A stretch of 64,000 bases of DNA from Planctomycetaceae bacterium (GCA_021371965.1 JAJFVE010000194.1:1-64000); one strand, 5' to 3'; counted from the first letter of the stretch, positions 8,976 through 18,115 are shown. The notes: generated by a model not told the origin, from the sequence alone. A program made the numbers and translations.

Positions 8976-10361
8976 ATGGCCCAAGACCGAATCGAGCGAG
9001 ACTCGCTGGGACCCATGCCCGTGCCGGCCGACGCGCTCTACGCCGCGCAGACCGCCCGCGCGGTTGACAACTTTCCCATCTCCGGCTGGCCCATGCCCGC
9101 CGAGTTCATCGCCGCCGTCGCGCGCATCAAGCGCGCCGCCGCCGCCGTACATAAGGCCGCCGGACGCATCACGCCCGACCTGGCCGAGGCGATCGCGCAG
9201 GCGGCGGCCGAGATCATCGAAGGCCGCCACCGCGGGCAGTTCCCCGTCGACGTCTTCCAGACCGGCAGCGGCACCAGCACCAACATGAACGTCAACGAGG
9301 TGATCGCCGCCCGCGCCGCCCAACTGACGGGCGCCGCCGTCCACGCCAACGACCATGTCAACATGGGCCAGTCCTCCAACGACGTGATCCCTGCGGCCAT
9401 TCACCTTGCCGCCGCGATGGCCATTCACGACCGCCTGGTCCCCGCGCTGCGGGCGCTGTCGGAGGCGCTCAAGCTCAAGGCCGCCGCCTTTGACTCGGTC
9501 CTCAAGATCGGCCGCACGCATCTGATGGACGCCGTCCCCATGCGCCTGGGGCAGGAGTTCTCGGGCTTTGCCGCTCAGATCGACGCGTGCCTGGCGGGCT
9601 TGCAGGCGGCGACGGCGGGACTGTGCGAGGTGGCGTTGGGCGGCACGGCCGTGGGCACCGGGCTCAACGCCCCGGCGGGTTTTGCTGCAGCCGTGTGCAA
9701 GATCCTCGCGGTCGAGGCGCACCTGCCTATCCACGAGGCGGGCAATCACTTCGCCGCGCAGTCGGCCCCGGCTGCGGCGCTGGCAGCTTCGGGCACGCTG
9801 CGCTCGACGGCGCTGGCGATGGGGCGCATCGCCTCGGACATCCGCCTGCTGGCGTCGGGTCCCCGGTGCGGGCTGGCCGAGCTTCGCCTGCCGGCGCTGC
9901 AGCCCGGCAGCAGCATCATGCCCGGCAAGGTCAACCCGGTCATCTGCGAGAGCGTCATCCAGGTCGCCTGCCAGGTCGTCGGATGCGACGCGGCGATTGC
10001 GGCCGGCGCCACCGGCGGCGTCGGCAGCATCCTGCAGCTCAACGTCGCCATGCCGCTGATCGCCACCAACCTGCTGACGGCCATCAACCTGCTCACCAAC
10101 GCCGCCAAGGTCTTCGCTGAAAAGTGCATCGCCGGCATCGAAGCCGACGAGCTCCGCTGCCGCCAGTCGCTCGAGCAATCACTGGCGATGGTGACGGCCC
10201 TGGTGCCCAGGATCGGCTACGACGCCGCGGCCGCCATCGCCAAAGAAGCCAGCGCCTCCGGCAAGACCATCCGCCAAGTGTGCCTGGAAAAGAAGGTTCT
10301 CTCGGCCGCCGATGTGGACAAGCTGCTCGATCCCAGCAGCCAGGCCGGGAGCCGACTTTGA
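8976..10361 (+). CDS. fumC: Class II fumarate hydratase
   Basis: A 461-residue member of the fumarase/aspartase superfamily. It has the superfamily signature GSSIMPGKVNP (about 310-320), the substrate-binding stretches TGSGTSTNMNVNEV and GQSSNDVIP, and GRTHLMDAVP. The combination with THLMDA and the length fit class II fumarase better than aspartase (HMVNGS-type patterns are absent), but aspartase cannot be fully excluded. It interconverts fumarate and malate in the TCA cycle; a malic enzyme is encoded 12 kb downstream. The start is supported by AAAGGAG about 7 bases upstream. The gene is followed at once by a CACAGAG-type inverted repeat. Confidence 0.9.
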   Translation: MAQDRIERDSLGPMPVPADALYAAQTARAVDNFPISGWPMPAEFIAAVARIKRAAAAVHKAAGRITPDLAEAIAQAAAEIIEGRHRGQFPVDVFQTGSGTSTNMNVNEVIAARAAQLTGAAVHANDHVNMGQSSNDVIPAAIHLAAAMAIHDRLVPALRALSEALKLKAAAFDSVLKIGRTHLMDAVPMRLGQEFSGFAAQIDACLAGLQAATAGLCEVALGGTAVGTGLNAPAGFAAAVCKILAVEAHLPIHEAGNHFAAQSAPAAALAASGTLRSTALAMGRIASDIRLLASGPRCGLAELRLPALQPGSSIMPGKVNPVICESVIQVACQVVGCDAAIAAGATGGVGSILQLNVAMPLIATNLLTAINLLTNAAKVFAEKCIAGIEADELRCRQSLEQSLAMVTALVPRIGYDAAAAIAKEASASGKTIRQVCLEKKVLSAADVDKLLDPSSQAGSRL

Positions 10362-10370
10362 CAAACTTCC

Positions 10371-10448
10371 CCTCTGTGTCCTCTGTGTCTCTGTGGCCCA
10401 TCCCAACGACGCGACGGGGAAAAATGGGCCACAGAGGCACAGAGCACA
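10371..10448. repeat. CACAGAG-word inverted repeat after fumC
   Basis: The left arm CCTCTGTGTCTCTGTGGCCC-like and the right arm GGGCCACAGAGGCACAGAG form a stem separated by about 24 bases. Each arm is itself built of repeated CTCTGTGT or CACAGAG words. It sits 10 bases after the fumC stop. A second copy of the same type is at 61486-61627 and a single arm near 18116. A transcription-termination or mRNA 3'-end role is possible but there is no T tract. Confidence 0.75.
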
Positions 10449-10490
10449 ACGAGAAGAAGGGAATGATGAAGGGATGCTGCACGTGACGCC

Positions 10491-11996
10491 ATGATTCGAT
10501 CCATCTGCATTCTGCTGACTGTAGTTCTTGCCGCCGGCTGCGGGGCCACTCGCGATGGGGCCTCCGATGTGCATCCGTCGCTGCCGGGGCGGGCGTTTCA
10601 GGAATGCCCTATCGACATGTCGGCGTATCGCAGCGCGCAGGAGCGCGCGGGGCAGGACGCCGATCTGGCGCTGGCTGTGGCGATCTCCGGGGGCGGGCAG
10701 CGGGCGGCCAACTTCGCCGCCGGCGTCATGCTCGCTCTGGAGGAGATCAGCCCCGGCGGCGCGGCGGCAGACAATGCCCTGCGGCAGGTGGACTATGTCT
10801 CCAGCGTTTCCGGCGGCTCTCTGGCGGCTGCGGCGTATCTCAGCAGCCTCAACGACCACCTATGCCTGGGCGGTTCGGTCGATGACTATTCCTTCGCTGT
10901 GGCGATGCGAAACCGCGGTCCCCTCAGCGCCACGGTGCGCAGCGACCCGCAACTGCGGCGCTATCTCGAGATCAGCTACGTGCGCGACATCGTCAAGGGC
11001 GCGATGGCGTGGACGAGCCACGACCGCGGCGAATATCTGGAGGCCGCCTTCGACGACAACGTCCTGGGCCGCACCTGGCGGCGCGACAAGATCACGGCCA
11101 TGGGCGGCGACCCGAGTTTCGGCCAGAGCCTCACACTGGGCGACATCTTCGTGCGGGCGGATTCGCCGCGGCCGGTGCGGCTGCCGTACTGGGTGGCCAA
11201 TGCGGCCGTGTACGAGAACGGGGCGCTGTTTCCCTTCACGCCCGACCAGCTCAAGCTGTACCAGGTGGTCGGGTACACGCACCGCTTCAAGCGGTGTACG
11301 TTCGACGCCAAGACCCAGAGCTACGAAGAGTTTCTCGACGCGGTGCCGCTGTCGCTGGCGGCCAAAGCCAGCGGCACGTTCCCCGCGGCCATTCCGGCCA
11401 CGGTTCTGCGCAGCGAGATGGACAAGCTCAACCCGTACCTGTACCTCTTCGACGGCGGCATCGGCGACAATTTGGGCACCGTGACCGCCCTGCGCATGCT
11501 CAAGCAGGACCAGCGCCCGCGCCGCAAGGTGCTGCTGGTGATCGACGCCTCGGCAGACACCTATGCCGCCTTCTCGAAGGATTCATCCCCGCCGGGCGCC
11601 GGGGTTTCGGCCCTGCAGGCGGCGATGGTGCAGCAGAGCTCGTATCACGGCCGCTACCGCGAGTTGACCCAAGACATCTGCCGCGCCAACAACATCACGC
11701 CGATCTTCCTGAGCTTCGACGACCTGGCGGACTTGCCCGACTGCGCAGCCCTGTGCGAAAAAGGCCTCACGCAGGCCCAGATCAAATCGCTGTCGAAAGA
11801 AAAGACCCCCAAGCCCTTCCACCTGGTCCGCGACGTCCCCACCTGGTACAGCGTCGCCGTCGAAGAGCAAAGCCTCCTCCTGTCCGCCGGCCAAGTGGCC
11901 GCTGACCTCAACCGCGACAAGATCCGCGCGGCCCTGGGATGGCCTTGCGCGCCACCGCAACCTGCAACCTCCCCGGCGGCATCCGCCACTGACTGA
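10491..11996 (+). CDS. Patatin-like phospholipase, lipoprotein
   Basis: A 501-residue patatin-family protein. The N-terminus is a lipoprotein signal (VVLAAGC, Cys17). The oxyanion-hole motif ISGGGQR lies at about 65-71. The nucleophile region reads SSVSGGS, with Ser107 in the place of the GxSxG serine but the first glycine replaced by serine. The catalytic aspartate is in FDGGIGDN. Patatins are Ser-Asp dyad lipid acyl hydrolases, so a membrane-attached phospholipase or lipase is expected. A longer C-terminal half (beyond about 350) is unassigned. The SxSxG variation is seen in some bacterial patatins and does not itself imply inactivity. No strong ribosome-binding site precedes the ATG. Confidence 0.82.
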   Translation: MIRSICILLTVVLAAGCGATRDGASDVHPSLPGRAFQECPIDMSAYRSAQERAGQDADLALAVAISGGGQRAANFAAGVMLALEEISPGGAAADNALRQVDYVSSVSGGSLAAAAYLSSLNDHLCLGGSVDDYSFAVAMRNRGPLSATVRSDPQLRRYLEISYVRDIVKGAMAWTSHDRGEYLEAAFDDNVLGRTWRRDKITAMGGDPSFGQSLTLGDIFVRADSPRPVRLPYWVANAAVYENGALFPFTPDQLKLYQVVGYTHRFKRCTFDAKTQSYEEFLDAVPLSLAAKASGTFPAAIPATVLRSEMDKLNPYLYLFDGGIGDNLGTVTALRMLKQDQRPRRKVLLVIDASADTYAAFSKDSSPPGAGVSALQAAMVQQSSYHGRYRELTQDICRANNITPIFLSFDDLADLPDCAALCEKGLTQAQIKSLSKEKTPKPFHLVRDVPTWYSVAVEEQSLLLSAGQVAADLNRDKIRAALGWPCAPPQPATSPAASATD

Positions 11997-12034
11997 CGCT
12001 GGTGCTGGCGCACGGACTTGGCTAACAACCTGCA

Positions 12035-12919
12035 CTACTGGCTTGGCTTCTTTCCTGGAACAAAGCCAGCCAGAAAATCGATGGCCTCCTGCTTTTCGAC
12101 GAACCTGCCATCGATGGCATCCCCATTGTTATAGACGATCCGAATCTCGTATCTCTGAATCGGTCGCTCTTGGTCCGCTGAATCACAGTAGCCCCGAATG
12201 AAGGCAATGGCCTCATCAGGATTCGATAACCGCTCGGCCTGACCATGAAGTGGCAGGACGTGGATGGCTTCGATTCTACGCGAGATGGCGGCAGTTAACG
12301 CATGGACGAACTGTTTCACGCCTGAACGATTAAGCCGCATCAGTTCTGCGGCCAGTGTTGTCCTCTGTTGAGCGGACAAAAACGAGTACTGCTTGATCTT
12401 CCGTCGAAACAGAGAATCTGGGGTGTCCTCTTCCGATGAGGCATCAATGTCAAATCGTGCGAAGGCCTCCACAACAGTTTCATAGGGGAAGAAAAGGATC
12501 GTGAAGCCCAGAGACCGCATTTGCGAAAGTGCGCCTTCGGTAAACAGCCCGGCCAGAATGGCGCCCTTGAATGGCGCGGCGTGACGGTAGGTTTCCGCCA
12601 GAGGCAGGATCGCCCCCTGCACTTCCTGGGCTTTATTTCGTGAATGCTTGGTATACCGGCGCCAAGCCGTCTCGATGAAAGCGACGGGCGTTCCGACCCG
12701 TTCAGGCGAACCCCCTCTCTCCAACACAAAGTCCAGATCATGTGAGTTGCCATTGATGTCCGTCCAGGTGCAGATGAGACCTTTTCTGCATGGACGGTCT
12801 CCAGCCTTGTCCAGATAGAGCCGATGCTCTTTGGCAAAGGTCTCCAGAACAGGCAATACGGCAGCCTCCAGCACCTGACCGATAATCTGGCCCCATTGAT
12901 GAGCTGGCGATCCGGCCAT
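12035..12919 (-). CDS. Putative restriction endonuclease partner of the adjacent DNA methyltransferase
   Basis: A 294-residue protein with no signal peptide. The start MAGSPAHQWG is firm: it lies two bases after the methyltransferase stop and has GGAAGG seven bases upstream, so the pair is one transcript. The central segment has LDFVLER followed about 20 residues later by AFIETAWRRYTKHSRNK, which could be a degenerate PD-(D/E)xK core with charged helix; I infer this and do not see a canonical ExK. The C-terminal part (YEIRIVYNNGDAIDGRF) looks like a small beta-rich domain. Gene order, tight linkage to a methyltransferase and lower GC than the neighbours support a type II restriction enzyme acquired by transfer. 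The recognition sequence is unknown. Confidence 0.6.
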   Translation of the reverse strand: MAGSPAHQWGQIIGQVLEAAVLPVLETFAKEHRLYLDKAGDRPCRKGLICTWTDINGNSHDLDFVLERGGSPERVGTPVAFIETAWRRYTKHSRNKAQEVQGAILPLAETYRHAAPFKGAILAGLFTEGALSQMRSLGFTILFFPYETVVEAFARFDIDASSEEDTPDSLFRRKIKQYSFLSAQQRTTLAAELMRLNRSGVKQFVHALTAAISRRIEAIHVLPLHGQAERLSNPDEAIAFIRGYCDSADQERPIQRYEIRIVYNNGDAIDGRFVEKQEAIDFLAGFVPGKKPSQ

Positions 12920-12921
12920 AT

Positions 12922-14280
12922 CTATCCTTCCACCCAGAGCCGCCCTTCGAGCAGCGGCACTCTGTGCTTTCGGTTCTTCCATTTGACATTTCTGTCTCTG
13001 GTCTTCTCGAAGGTCTGGCTCTTGAATCCGGCGGCGGCTGCCAGTCTTTCCAGCCAGGGCACCACAGGAACATAGACGCCGTAGGGCGCCGAATCCCCGA
13101 TCACAAAACAGAGGCGAGATGGGCTTCTGCAACATCGCCTGAGAGCGTGCCAGACGGCTGCCAGGTCACGGAAATAGCATGCCACCATCAGGTGATAGGT
13201 TTTCTTTCCCCCATGCAGCAGGCGGACCTCCGAGAGCCTGCGGCATACGTCTGAGAGTTCATCTCGGATAGGAACGACTTCGGCAGAGTCCAGAATCTCG
13301 TCCAGATTCACCGCCCGTTCGGGAACATGCTGGGAACATGATCGGACGAGACCCGAGCGAATTTTCTGCTGCAGATCGCCCCAGCCGTCGATGTCTCCCA
13401 TGAAAGACATTTCAAGCCGGGTGGCGTCGGCGTAGTCGTAGTTGTTGGGATAAGGCGGCGACGTCACGACCACATCAGCCCAATTGTCCGGGACGCCCTC
13501 GCACGTACGAGCATCGCCGTGAATCAGCCGCGACCGTGGTCCGGCAAGATGCCGGCCGCAGGCCATATCGTGGTAGATCATCTCGCAGCAGCGGTCAAAG
13601 GCGTCATGGACTTCGCGCACCTGCCGTTTCTGCTTCTTCGGCAGGACATACTGCCACTGCGCCGTTCCGGCCGGCGAGACCTGCCGGAGAATGGCAACCA
13701 GAGTGAGCCAGACCAGACGGTGCGTTTCGCTATCATCGCTCCATTCGCAAACCACTCGACGAATTGCATCCAGCTTTCGCAGGGTGTCATCATCGTAGCA
13801 CTTTCGGATCAGAGGCGGGTACGATTCGACTTGCCCTTCAACAGCGACCGCCCGCTCTCGAACCTTCCTGGCAAGTTTCAGATAGGCTTCAGGATCGGAG
13901 CGCCACCCGAGTTTGGCCCGTGCGATCTGCGCGATGAAAGGCTGTGCCTCGACGCCGGCGCCGGTTGCGCCGACACTCTCGGCTGCCAACAGGGTGGTGC
14001 CGGAACCGGCAAACGGGTCGAGCACATTCGGAGCCGACAAATGGAGGTTCCGGATAGTCGCGGCTGCCCATTGTGCCGAGAACCCGGCGCTGAAGCGAAA
14101 CCATCGATGGACGGGAAGCCTCATATTATCCACGAAGGTGGTCGTGGCTTCTTCGCGCAGTTCCTGAGTCCTGATGTCTTCAGGGAAAAGGCGCCGCTGA
14201 AACCCTAGAGTTCCCGGTGGGCAGGCACTGGCCCCCCTACTGCCAATCGAAATGGCTTTCACCTTGTTCACCAGCAACAC
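12922..14280 (-). CDS. DNA methyltransferase (N4-cytosine or N6-adenine)
   Basis: A 452-residue amino-methyltransferase. Motif I DPFAGSGTT (88-96) binds SAM, and the catalytic motif IV TSPPY is at 273-277; the order I then IV, with a long intervening region, differs from the beta-class order. TSPPY is common in N4-cytosine and N6-adenine enzymes. The region between about 300 and 400 may carry target recognition. The start is uncertain: the longest frame opens with GTG and no clear ribosome-binding site. The stretch at 46-75 (FVDNMRLPVHRWFRFSAGF) looks like true protein, so the start is upstream of it. It precedes the candidate restriction enzyme by two bases. Base composition is visibly less GC-rich than flanking genes. 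Confidence 0.85.
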   Translation of the reverse strand: MLLVNKVKAISIGSRGASACPPGTLGFQRRLFPEDIRTQELREEATTTFVDNMRLPVHRWFRFSAGFSAQWAAATIRNLHLSAPNVLDPFAGSGTTLLAAESVGATGAGVEAQPFIAQIARAKLGWRSDPEAYLKLARKVRERAVAVEGQVESYPPLIRKCYDDDTLRKLDAIRRVVCEWSDDSETHRLVWLTLVAILRQVSPAGTAQWQYVLPKKQKRQVREVHDAFDRCCEMIYHDMACGRHLAGPRSRLIHGDARTCEGVPDNWADVVVTSPPYPNNYDYADATRLEMSFMGDIDGWGDLQQKIRSGLVRSCSQHVPERAVNLDEILDSAEVVPIRDELSDVCRRLSEVRLLHGGKKTYHLMVACYFRDLAAVWHALRRCCRSPSRLCFVIGDSAPYGVYVPVVPWLERLAAAAGFKSQTFEKTRDRNVKWKNRKHRVPLLEGRLWVEG

Positions 14281-14346
14281 TCTAGCAACATTCCGGATGT
14301 GTTGAAAGCGGCAAAGCTGATGTCCAAGAGAAACACGTCGGCTGAC

Positions 14347-15324
14347 CTATGGACCGAAATGCGCCAAGATCGCGTCATAGGCCCACTGGTCCCACTGGGG
14401 GGCTACGCCGATGCCGGGGAGGTCGGGGTAGTCTTTGCAGATGAGCATGCCGTTGAAGGTTTCGCACATGCGGCGGGTTTCCTTCTCGATATACGCTCGG
14501 TCGCCGGTGGGCAGGACCTTCTGGATGTCGACGGGGGACCAGAGGGCCCCGCCGCGGGCGCGGAGCTTCTCGGCCAGGGCGGGCATGTCGTACAGGGCCG
14601 GCTGGTCAAACTGGAAGACGTCGACGCCGACGTCGATCAGGTCGTCGATGAGCTTCCAGTTGTTGCCGCAGGAGTGCATGAGCACCTTCATGCCGTAATC
14701 GTGGGCGATGCCCAGCAGGCGGGTGTAGTCAGCCTTGAAGAACTCGCGGAACATCGCCGGCGAGAACAGCGGGCCGTTCTGCGTGCCCAGGTCTTCGCCG
14801 ATCATGATCCCATCGGCCCCGGCTGAACCGGCGTGGTGAATCTTCGCCTCGTAGACGCCGGCGACCAGGGCGTTGAGCTGTTTGATTTTGTCCGGCTCGG
14901 CGGCCATGTCGCAGAAGTAGTTTTCCATCTTGCGCAGGTAGCGGGCGTTGTCGAAGATCCACCCGCCGATGCCCACGATGGTGAAGCGGTCGGTCGGTTG
15001 GGCGAGCATGTCCCGCACGCTCTTCCAACGGTCGGGGTCGTGGTAGTCGGGCAGTTGGAGCTTGGGCAGGTCGTCCCAGCTTTGCAGGGCCGGCGTGTGG
15101 ATCTCGCCCTTGACGCTGCCGCCGACCATGCGGACCCAGAGGTTGCCCCACTCGTCGTCGTAATACTCGCGGCCGCCCTCGGTCCAGCGCTTGGGCGTGT
15201 ACGTTTTGGAAGCCCCCGGCCCGGTCCAGGCCATATCGTTGAGCCGCCCGCCGCCGAAGGTCATTCCTGGCCGCGGGGCCGGGGTGTGCTCGATATTAGC
15301 CAGAATGATTTCGCGTGGAGTCAT
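14347..15324 (-). CDS. Uroporphyrinogen decarboxylase-like (MtaA/CmuA-type) protein
   Basis: A 325-residue TIM-barrel protein of the UroD superfamily. It contains GEDLGTQNGPLFSP and LMHSCGNN, the latter matching the HxCG zinc-site region of corrinoid-linked methyltransferases rather than the substrate-binding site of true HemE. The N-terminus MTPREIILANIEH is typical of this large family in planctomycetes, where many copies occur beside sugar-metabolism genes. It therefore is probably not heme synthesis; a methyl-transfer or demethylation role is suggested by family, and it may act on a methylated sugar given its place at the end of the Gfo/Idh/MocA-GH4 operon. That last step is inference. 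Confidence 0.78.
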   Translation of the reverse strand: MTPREIILANIEHTPAPRPGMTFGGGRLNDMAWTGPGASKTYTPKRWTEGGREYYDDEWGNLWVRMVGGSVKGEIHTPALQSWDDLPKLQLPDYHDPDRWKSVRDMLAQPTDRFTIVGIGGWIFDNARYLRKMENYFCDMAAEPDKIKQLNALVAGVYEAKIHHAGSAGADGIMIGEDLGTQNGPLFSPAMFREFFKADYTRLLGIAHDYGMKVLMHSCGNNWKLIDDLIDVGVDVFQFDQPALYDMPALAEKLRARGGALWSPVDIQKVLPTGDRAYIEKETRRMCETFNGMLICKDYPDLPGIGVAPQWDQWAYDAILAHFGP

Positions 15325-15332
15325 CTGAAAAG

Positions 15333-15403
15333 CCAGTGGTGAGTGGTGTGTGGTGAGTGGTGAGACCGGAACTCACCACTCACCACTCTTCACTCGCCAC
15401 TCA
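15333..15403. repeat. GTGAGTG-word inverted repeat between GH4 and UroD-like genes
   Basis: The left arm is made of AGTGGTGAGTGG words and the right arm of CTCACCACTCACC words, separated by about nine bases. The GH4 stop codon (TGA on the minus strand) is the last triplet of the right arm. The element lies inside the operon, between its second and third genes. Confidence 0.8.
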
Positions 15404-16816
15404 TTTCATCGTCGGGATCATTTTGCCGTGGGCTTTGAACAGGTCGTTGCAAAGGCTCACGGTGTCGTCGATGGACAGTTCCGCGCAGGTGTGCGGGTCC
15501 ATCAGGGCAGCCTGGTAGACGTAATCCTTGCGGCGAGACAGCACGGCCTCGACGGTCAGGATCTGCACGTTGATGTTCGTGCGGTTGAGGGCAGCGCACT
15601 GCTCGGGCAGGTCGCCCACGACGGTGGGGCTGACGCCGCGGCGGTCGGATACGCACAGCACCTCGACGCAGGCCTTGGCCGGCAGGTTGGTGATGAGGTT
15701 GCGGTTGATCACGTTGCCGCCGAAGGTGTAGGGCACGCCGGTTTCCATCGACTCCATGATGTGCGAGGCATACTCGCCGCTGCGATGATGATCCAGGCTC
15801 TTGTTGCTGATCAGGTGCTTCCGCATGCTCTTCCAGCCGGCGATCTGCCCGATGCACCGCCGCGGGTACTCGTCCAGCGGAATCCCGAAGCGGTCGATCA
15901 GCTCAGGGTAGCGGCTCTTGATGAACCACGGCGTGTACTCGCTGGTGTGCTCGGACGACTCGGTTACGTAGTGCCCGAACTGGTGCATCAGCTCCAGCCG
16001 CACAGCGTCGCACGACATGCGGGCGGTGGCGTCCTTCGTCCACCAGTCGCCGCCGTGCTTCTTCTGGGCGGCGGCCCGCACGAACGCGACACCCTTCTTG
16101 AGGATCACCTTTCGCGCTTCGGCCCAGCGGCGTTTGATGGCCGGGTACAGGTCGCGGTCGCCGTCCTTGATTTCCAGCAGCCAGCCCTGGTGGTTGATGC
16201 CGGCGACCTTCCAGTTGAAGTTCTTGAACGGGTTGTGCCCCCATTCCTTGCTCATGCCGGTCATATACACCAGCCCGGGGGCGCAGCCTTCGACGCTGTG
16301 GCAGAGGCCCACGGCGTTAATGGACGTGCCCCGCAGGATGCCCATCGTCAGCATCGCCATCGGGTTGGCGTAGTTGATGAACCAGGCGTTGGGGCAGACT
16401 TCCTCCATGTCGCGGCAGAAGTCCAGCACCACCGGCAGCGTGCGCAGGGTGCGGAAGATGCCGCCGATGCCCAGCGTGTCGGCGATGGTCTGCCGCAGGC
16501 CGTACTTCTTGGGGATCTCGAAGTCGATCACGGTCGAGGGCTTGTACCCGCCGACCTGCACGGCGTTGACGACGTAGTTGGCCCCGCGCAGGGCGGCCTT
16601 GCGCCGCGGCACGCCCAGGTAGCTCTCGATGGTCATGCCGGCCTTGAGCGTGGCGTTGATGTGGCCGAGCATGCGGGCGGAATCTTCCAGCCGCCGCGCG
16701 TCGATGTCGTACAGGGCAATGGTCGAGCCCTTGAGCGATTCGCAGCACATGCAGTCGCCCAGCACGTTTTTGGCAAACACAGTGCTGCCGGCGCCCATGA
16801 ACGTAATCTTTGCCAT
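15401..16816 (-). CDS. GH4 family NAD-dependent glycosidase
   Basis: A 471-residue glycoside hydrolase family 4 enzyme. The Rossmann motif [16 protein letters not shown] is at 6-21; the metal-binding Cys172-His173 occur in GLCHSVEG and further site residues in GINHQG (207-211). Family members hydrolyse alpha- or beta-glycosides by an oxidation-elimination-reduction mechanism using NAD and Mn2+. The overall pattern resembles alpha-galactosidase/alpha-glucosidase (MelA/LplD-type) more than 6-phosphoglycosidases, but substrate is not certain. It follows the Gfo/Idh/MocA gene by 29 bases, and AAGGAACC precedes its ATG. It has no signal peptide, so it acts on imported sugars. Confidence 0.88.
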   Translation of the reverse strand: MAKITFMGAGSTVFAKNVLGDCMCCESLKGSTIALYDIDARRLEDSARMLGHINATLKAGMTIESYLGVPRRKAALRGANYVVNAVQVGGYKPSTVIDFEIPKKYGLRQTIADTLGIGGIFRTLRTLPVVLDFCRDMEEVCPNAWFINYANPMAMLTMGILRGTSINAVGLCHSVEGCAPGLVYMTGMSKEWGHNPFKNFNWKVAGINHQGWLLEIKDGDRDLYPAIKRRWAEARKVILKKGVAFVRAAAQKKHGGDWWTKDATARMSCDAVRLELMHQFGHYVTESSEHTSEYTPWFIKSRYPELIDRFGIPLDEYPRRCIGQIAGWKSMRKHLISNKSLDHHRSGEYASHIMESMETGVPYTFGGNVINRNLITNLPAKACVEVLCVSDRRGVSPTVVGDLPEQCAALNRTNINVQILTVEAVLSRRKDYVYQAALMDPHTCAELSIDDTVSLCNDLFKAHGKMIPTMK

Positions 16817-16845
16817 GATGGTTCCTTTTAGAGGTTAGCGAGAGT

Positions 16846-17940
16846 TCAGCAGCCGCGGTACTTGGGCAGCGTGTCGAACGCCGTGCCCTTCTTGACTGCC
16901 GATACGACTTTCATCACCTCGACGGCCTGGTCGATGGTGATGGGGAATTTCTTGCCCTGGCGGATGGTGGCGTACAGGGCGTCCCAGATGCTATCGGTGG
17001 AGACCGGCGCGGCAGCAGGGTAGGTCTTCTCGATCCAGCGCGGCGTTTCGTCCGGGCCGACCTGGTGGAACGCCCCGTCCATCCCCGGCGTGCCGGGGCT
17101 GGAGCGTCGCGTCTTGAACTTCATCGCCGGGTCGATGTACCGCGCGGTGACGGTGTTGCCCGAGCAGGTCAGTGCGCCCTTGGAGCCGTAGACGGTCCAT
17201 TCCGGGCCCGCCAGCGCCGCCCCGCCGCTGATCTCGAGGTCCACCACGCGGCCGCTGCGCCCGGTGAGGATGATCTTGAGATGATCCTCGGCGTCGCCCA
17301 GCGCCGCGACCAGGCCCAGGTTGCTCCAGATATTCGACAGCGGCGAATCGAGCAGCCGCAGGGCGTGGTCGATAATGTGCGGGCCCCAGTTGAGCAGTTG
17401 CCCGCCGCCGCAGCCCTTGAGCGTCTGCCAGTCGTCGCGCCGCGAGTAACTGTTGCGCCGCAGCTTGACCTGGAAAACCTTGCCCAGCACGCTCGAGTCG
17501 ATCACCTCGCGGATGTGTACGAACTCGGTCTCGAACCGCCGGTTGTGCCGCACGAACAGGCGGCCGCGATATTTGGCCGCGGCGGCCTTGAGCTTCATCG
17601 CGCCCTGCAGCGTGACGGCGATGGGCTTTTCGACGAAGACGTACTTGCCGGCCTTGAGGGCAGCCAGTGCGTGGGGCACGTGGTCGGGCGATCGCGTGGC
17701 GATGCTGACCAGCTCGACGGACTCGTCCTGCAGCAGGTGCGTGATGTCGCCGTAGGTCGTGCAGTGGGGATAGCGCTCGGCCATGCGCTGGCAGCGCGAG
17801 GGTTCGATGTCGCAGGCGGCGACGATCTGGAATTTGTCTGCCCGGCGGTCCAGCTCGCCGCAGTGCATCCCCCATCCGGCCCGGCCCAATCCTGCAATCG
17901 CCACACGAATGGGTCCGCTGCCGTTCTTAGCTCGTGCCAC
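16846..17940 (-). CDS. Gfo/Idh/MocA family oxidoreductase
   Basis: A 364-residue NAD(P)-dependent sugar or inositol dehydrogenase-like protein. The Rossmann motif AGLGRAGWG is at 16-24 and the conserved EKP triad with the catalytic lysine is at 104-106; the C-terminal domain carries a GxGGGQLLNWGPHIIDH stretch typical of the family. The start is a GTG preceded by AGGAG eight bases upstream; the longer frame upstream runs antisense to the HEAT lipoprotein gene. It heads the operon with GH4 and UroD-like genes, suggesting oxidation of a released sugar. Substrate unknown. Confidence 0.85.
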   Translation of the reverse strand: MARAKNGSGPIRVAIAGLGRAGWGMHCGELDRRADKFQIVAACDIEPSRCQRMAERYPHCTTYGDITHLLQDESVELVSIATRSPDHVPHALAALKAGKYVFVEKPIAVTLQGAMKLKAAAAKYRGRLFVRHNRRFETEFVHIREVIDSSVLGKVFQVKLRRNSYSRRDDWQTLKGCGGGQLLNWGPHIIDHALRLLDSPLSNIWSNLGLVAALGDAEDHLKIILTGRSGRVVDLEISGGAALAGPEWTVYGSKGALTCSGNTVTARYIDPAMKFKTRRSSPGTPGMDGAFHQVGPDETPRWIEKTYPAAAPVSTDSIWDALYATIRQGKKFPITIDQAVEVMKVVSAVKKGTAFDTLPKYRGC

Positions 17941-18115
17941 AAGAGTCTCCTGTCGCGGTTGGTTGGAGTCCCGCCTTTCCGGGGTGGGTTTGGCCGCCCC
18001 AGCATTATCCAAAGTGACATCGCCTGCGCCAAGGTCGCAGAATCGAGCAGCATAATGCCTCGGTGGCCGCGCCGGGTGTGACCAATCTCTCTGCAGGCGG
18101 TGCGAACAAACCTTG

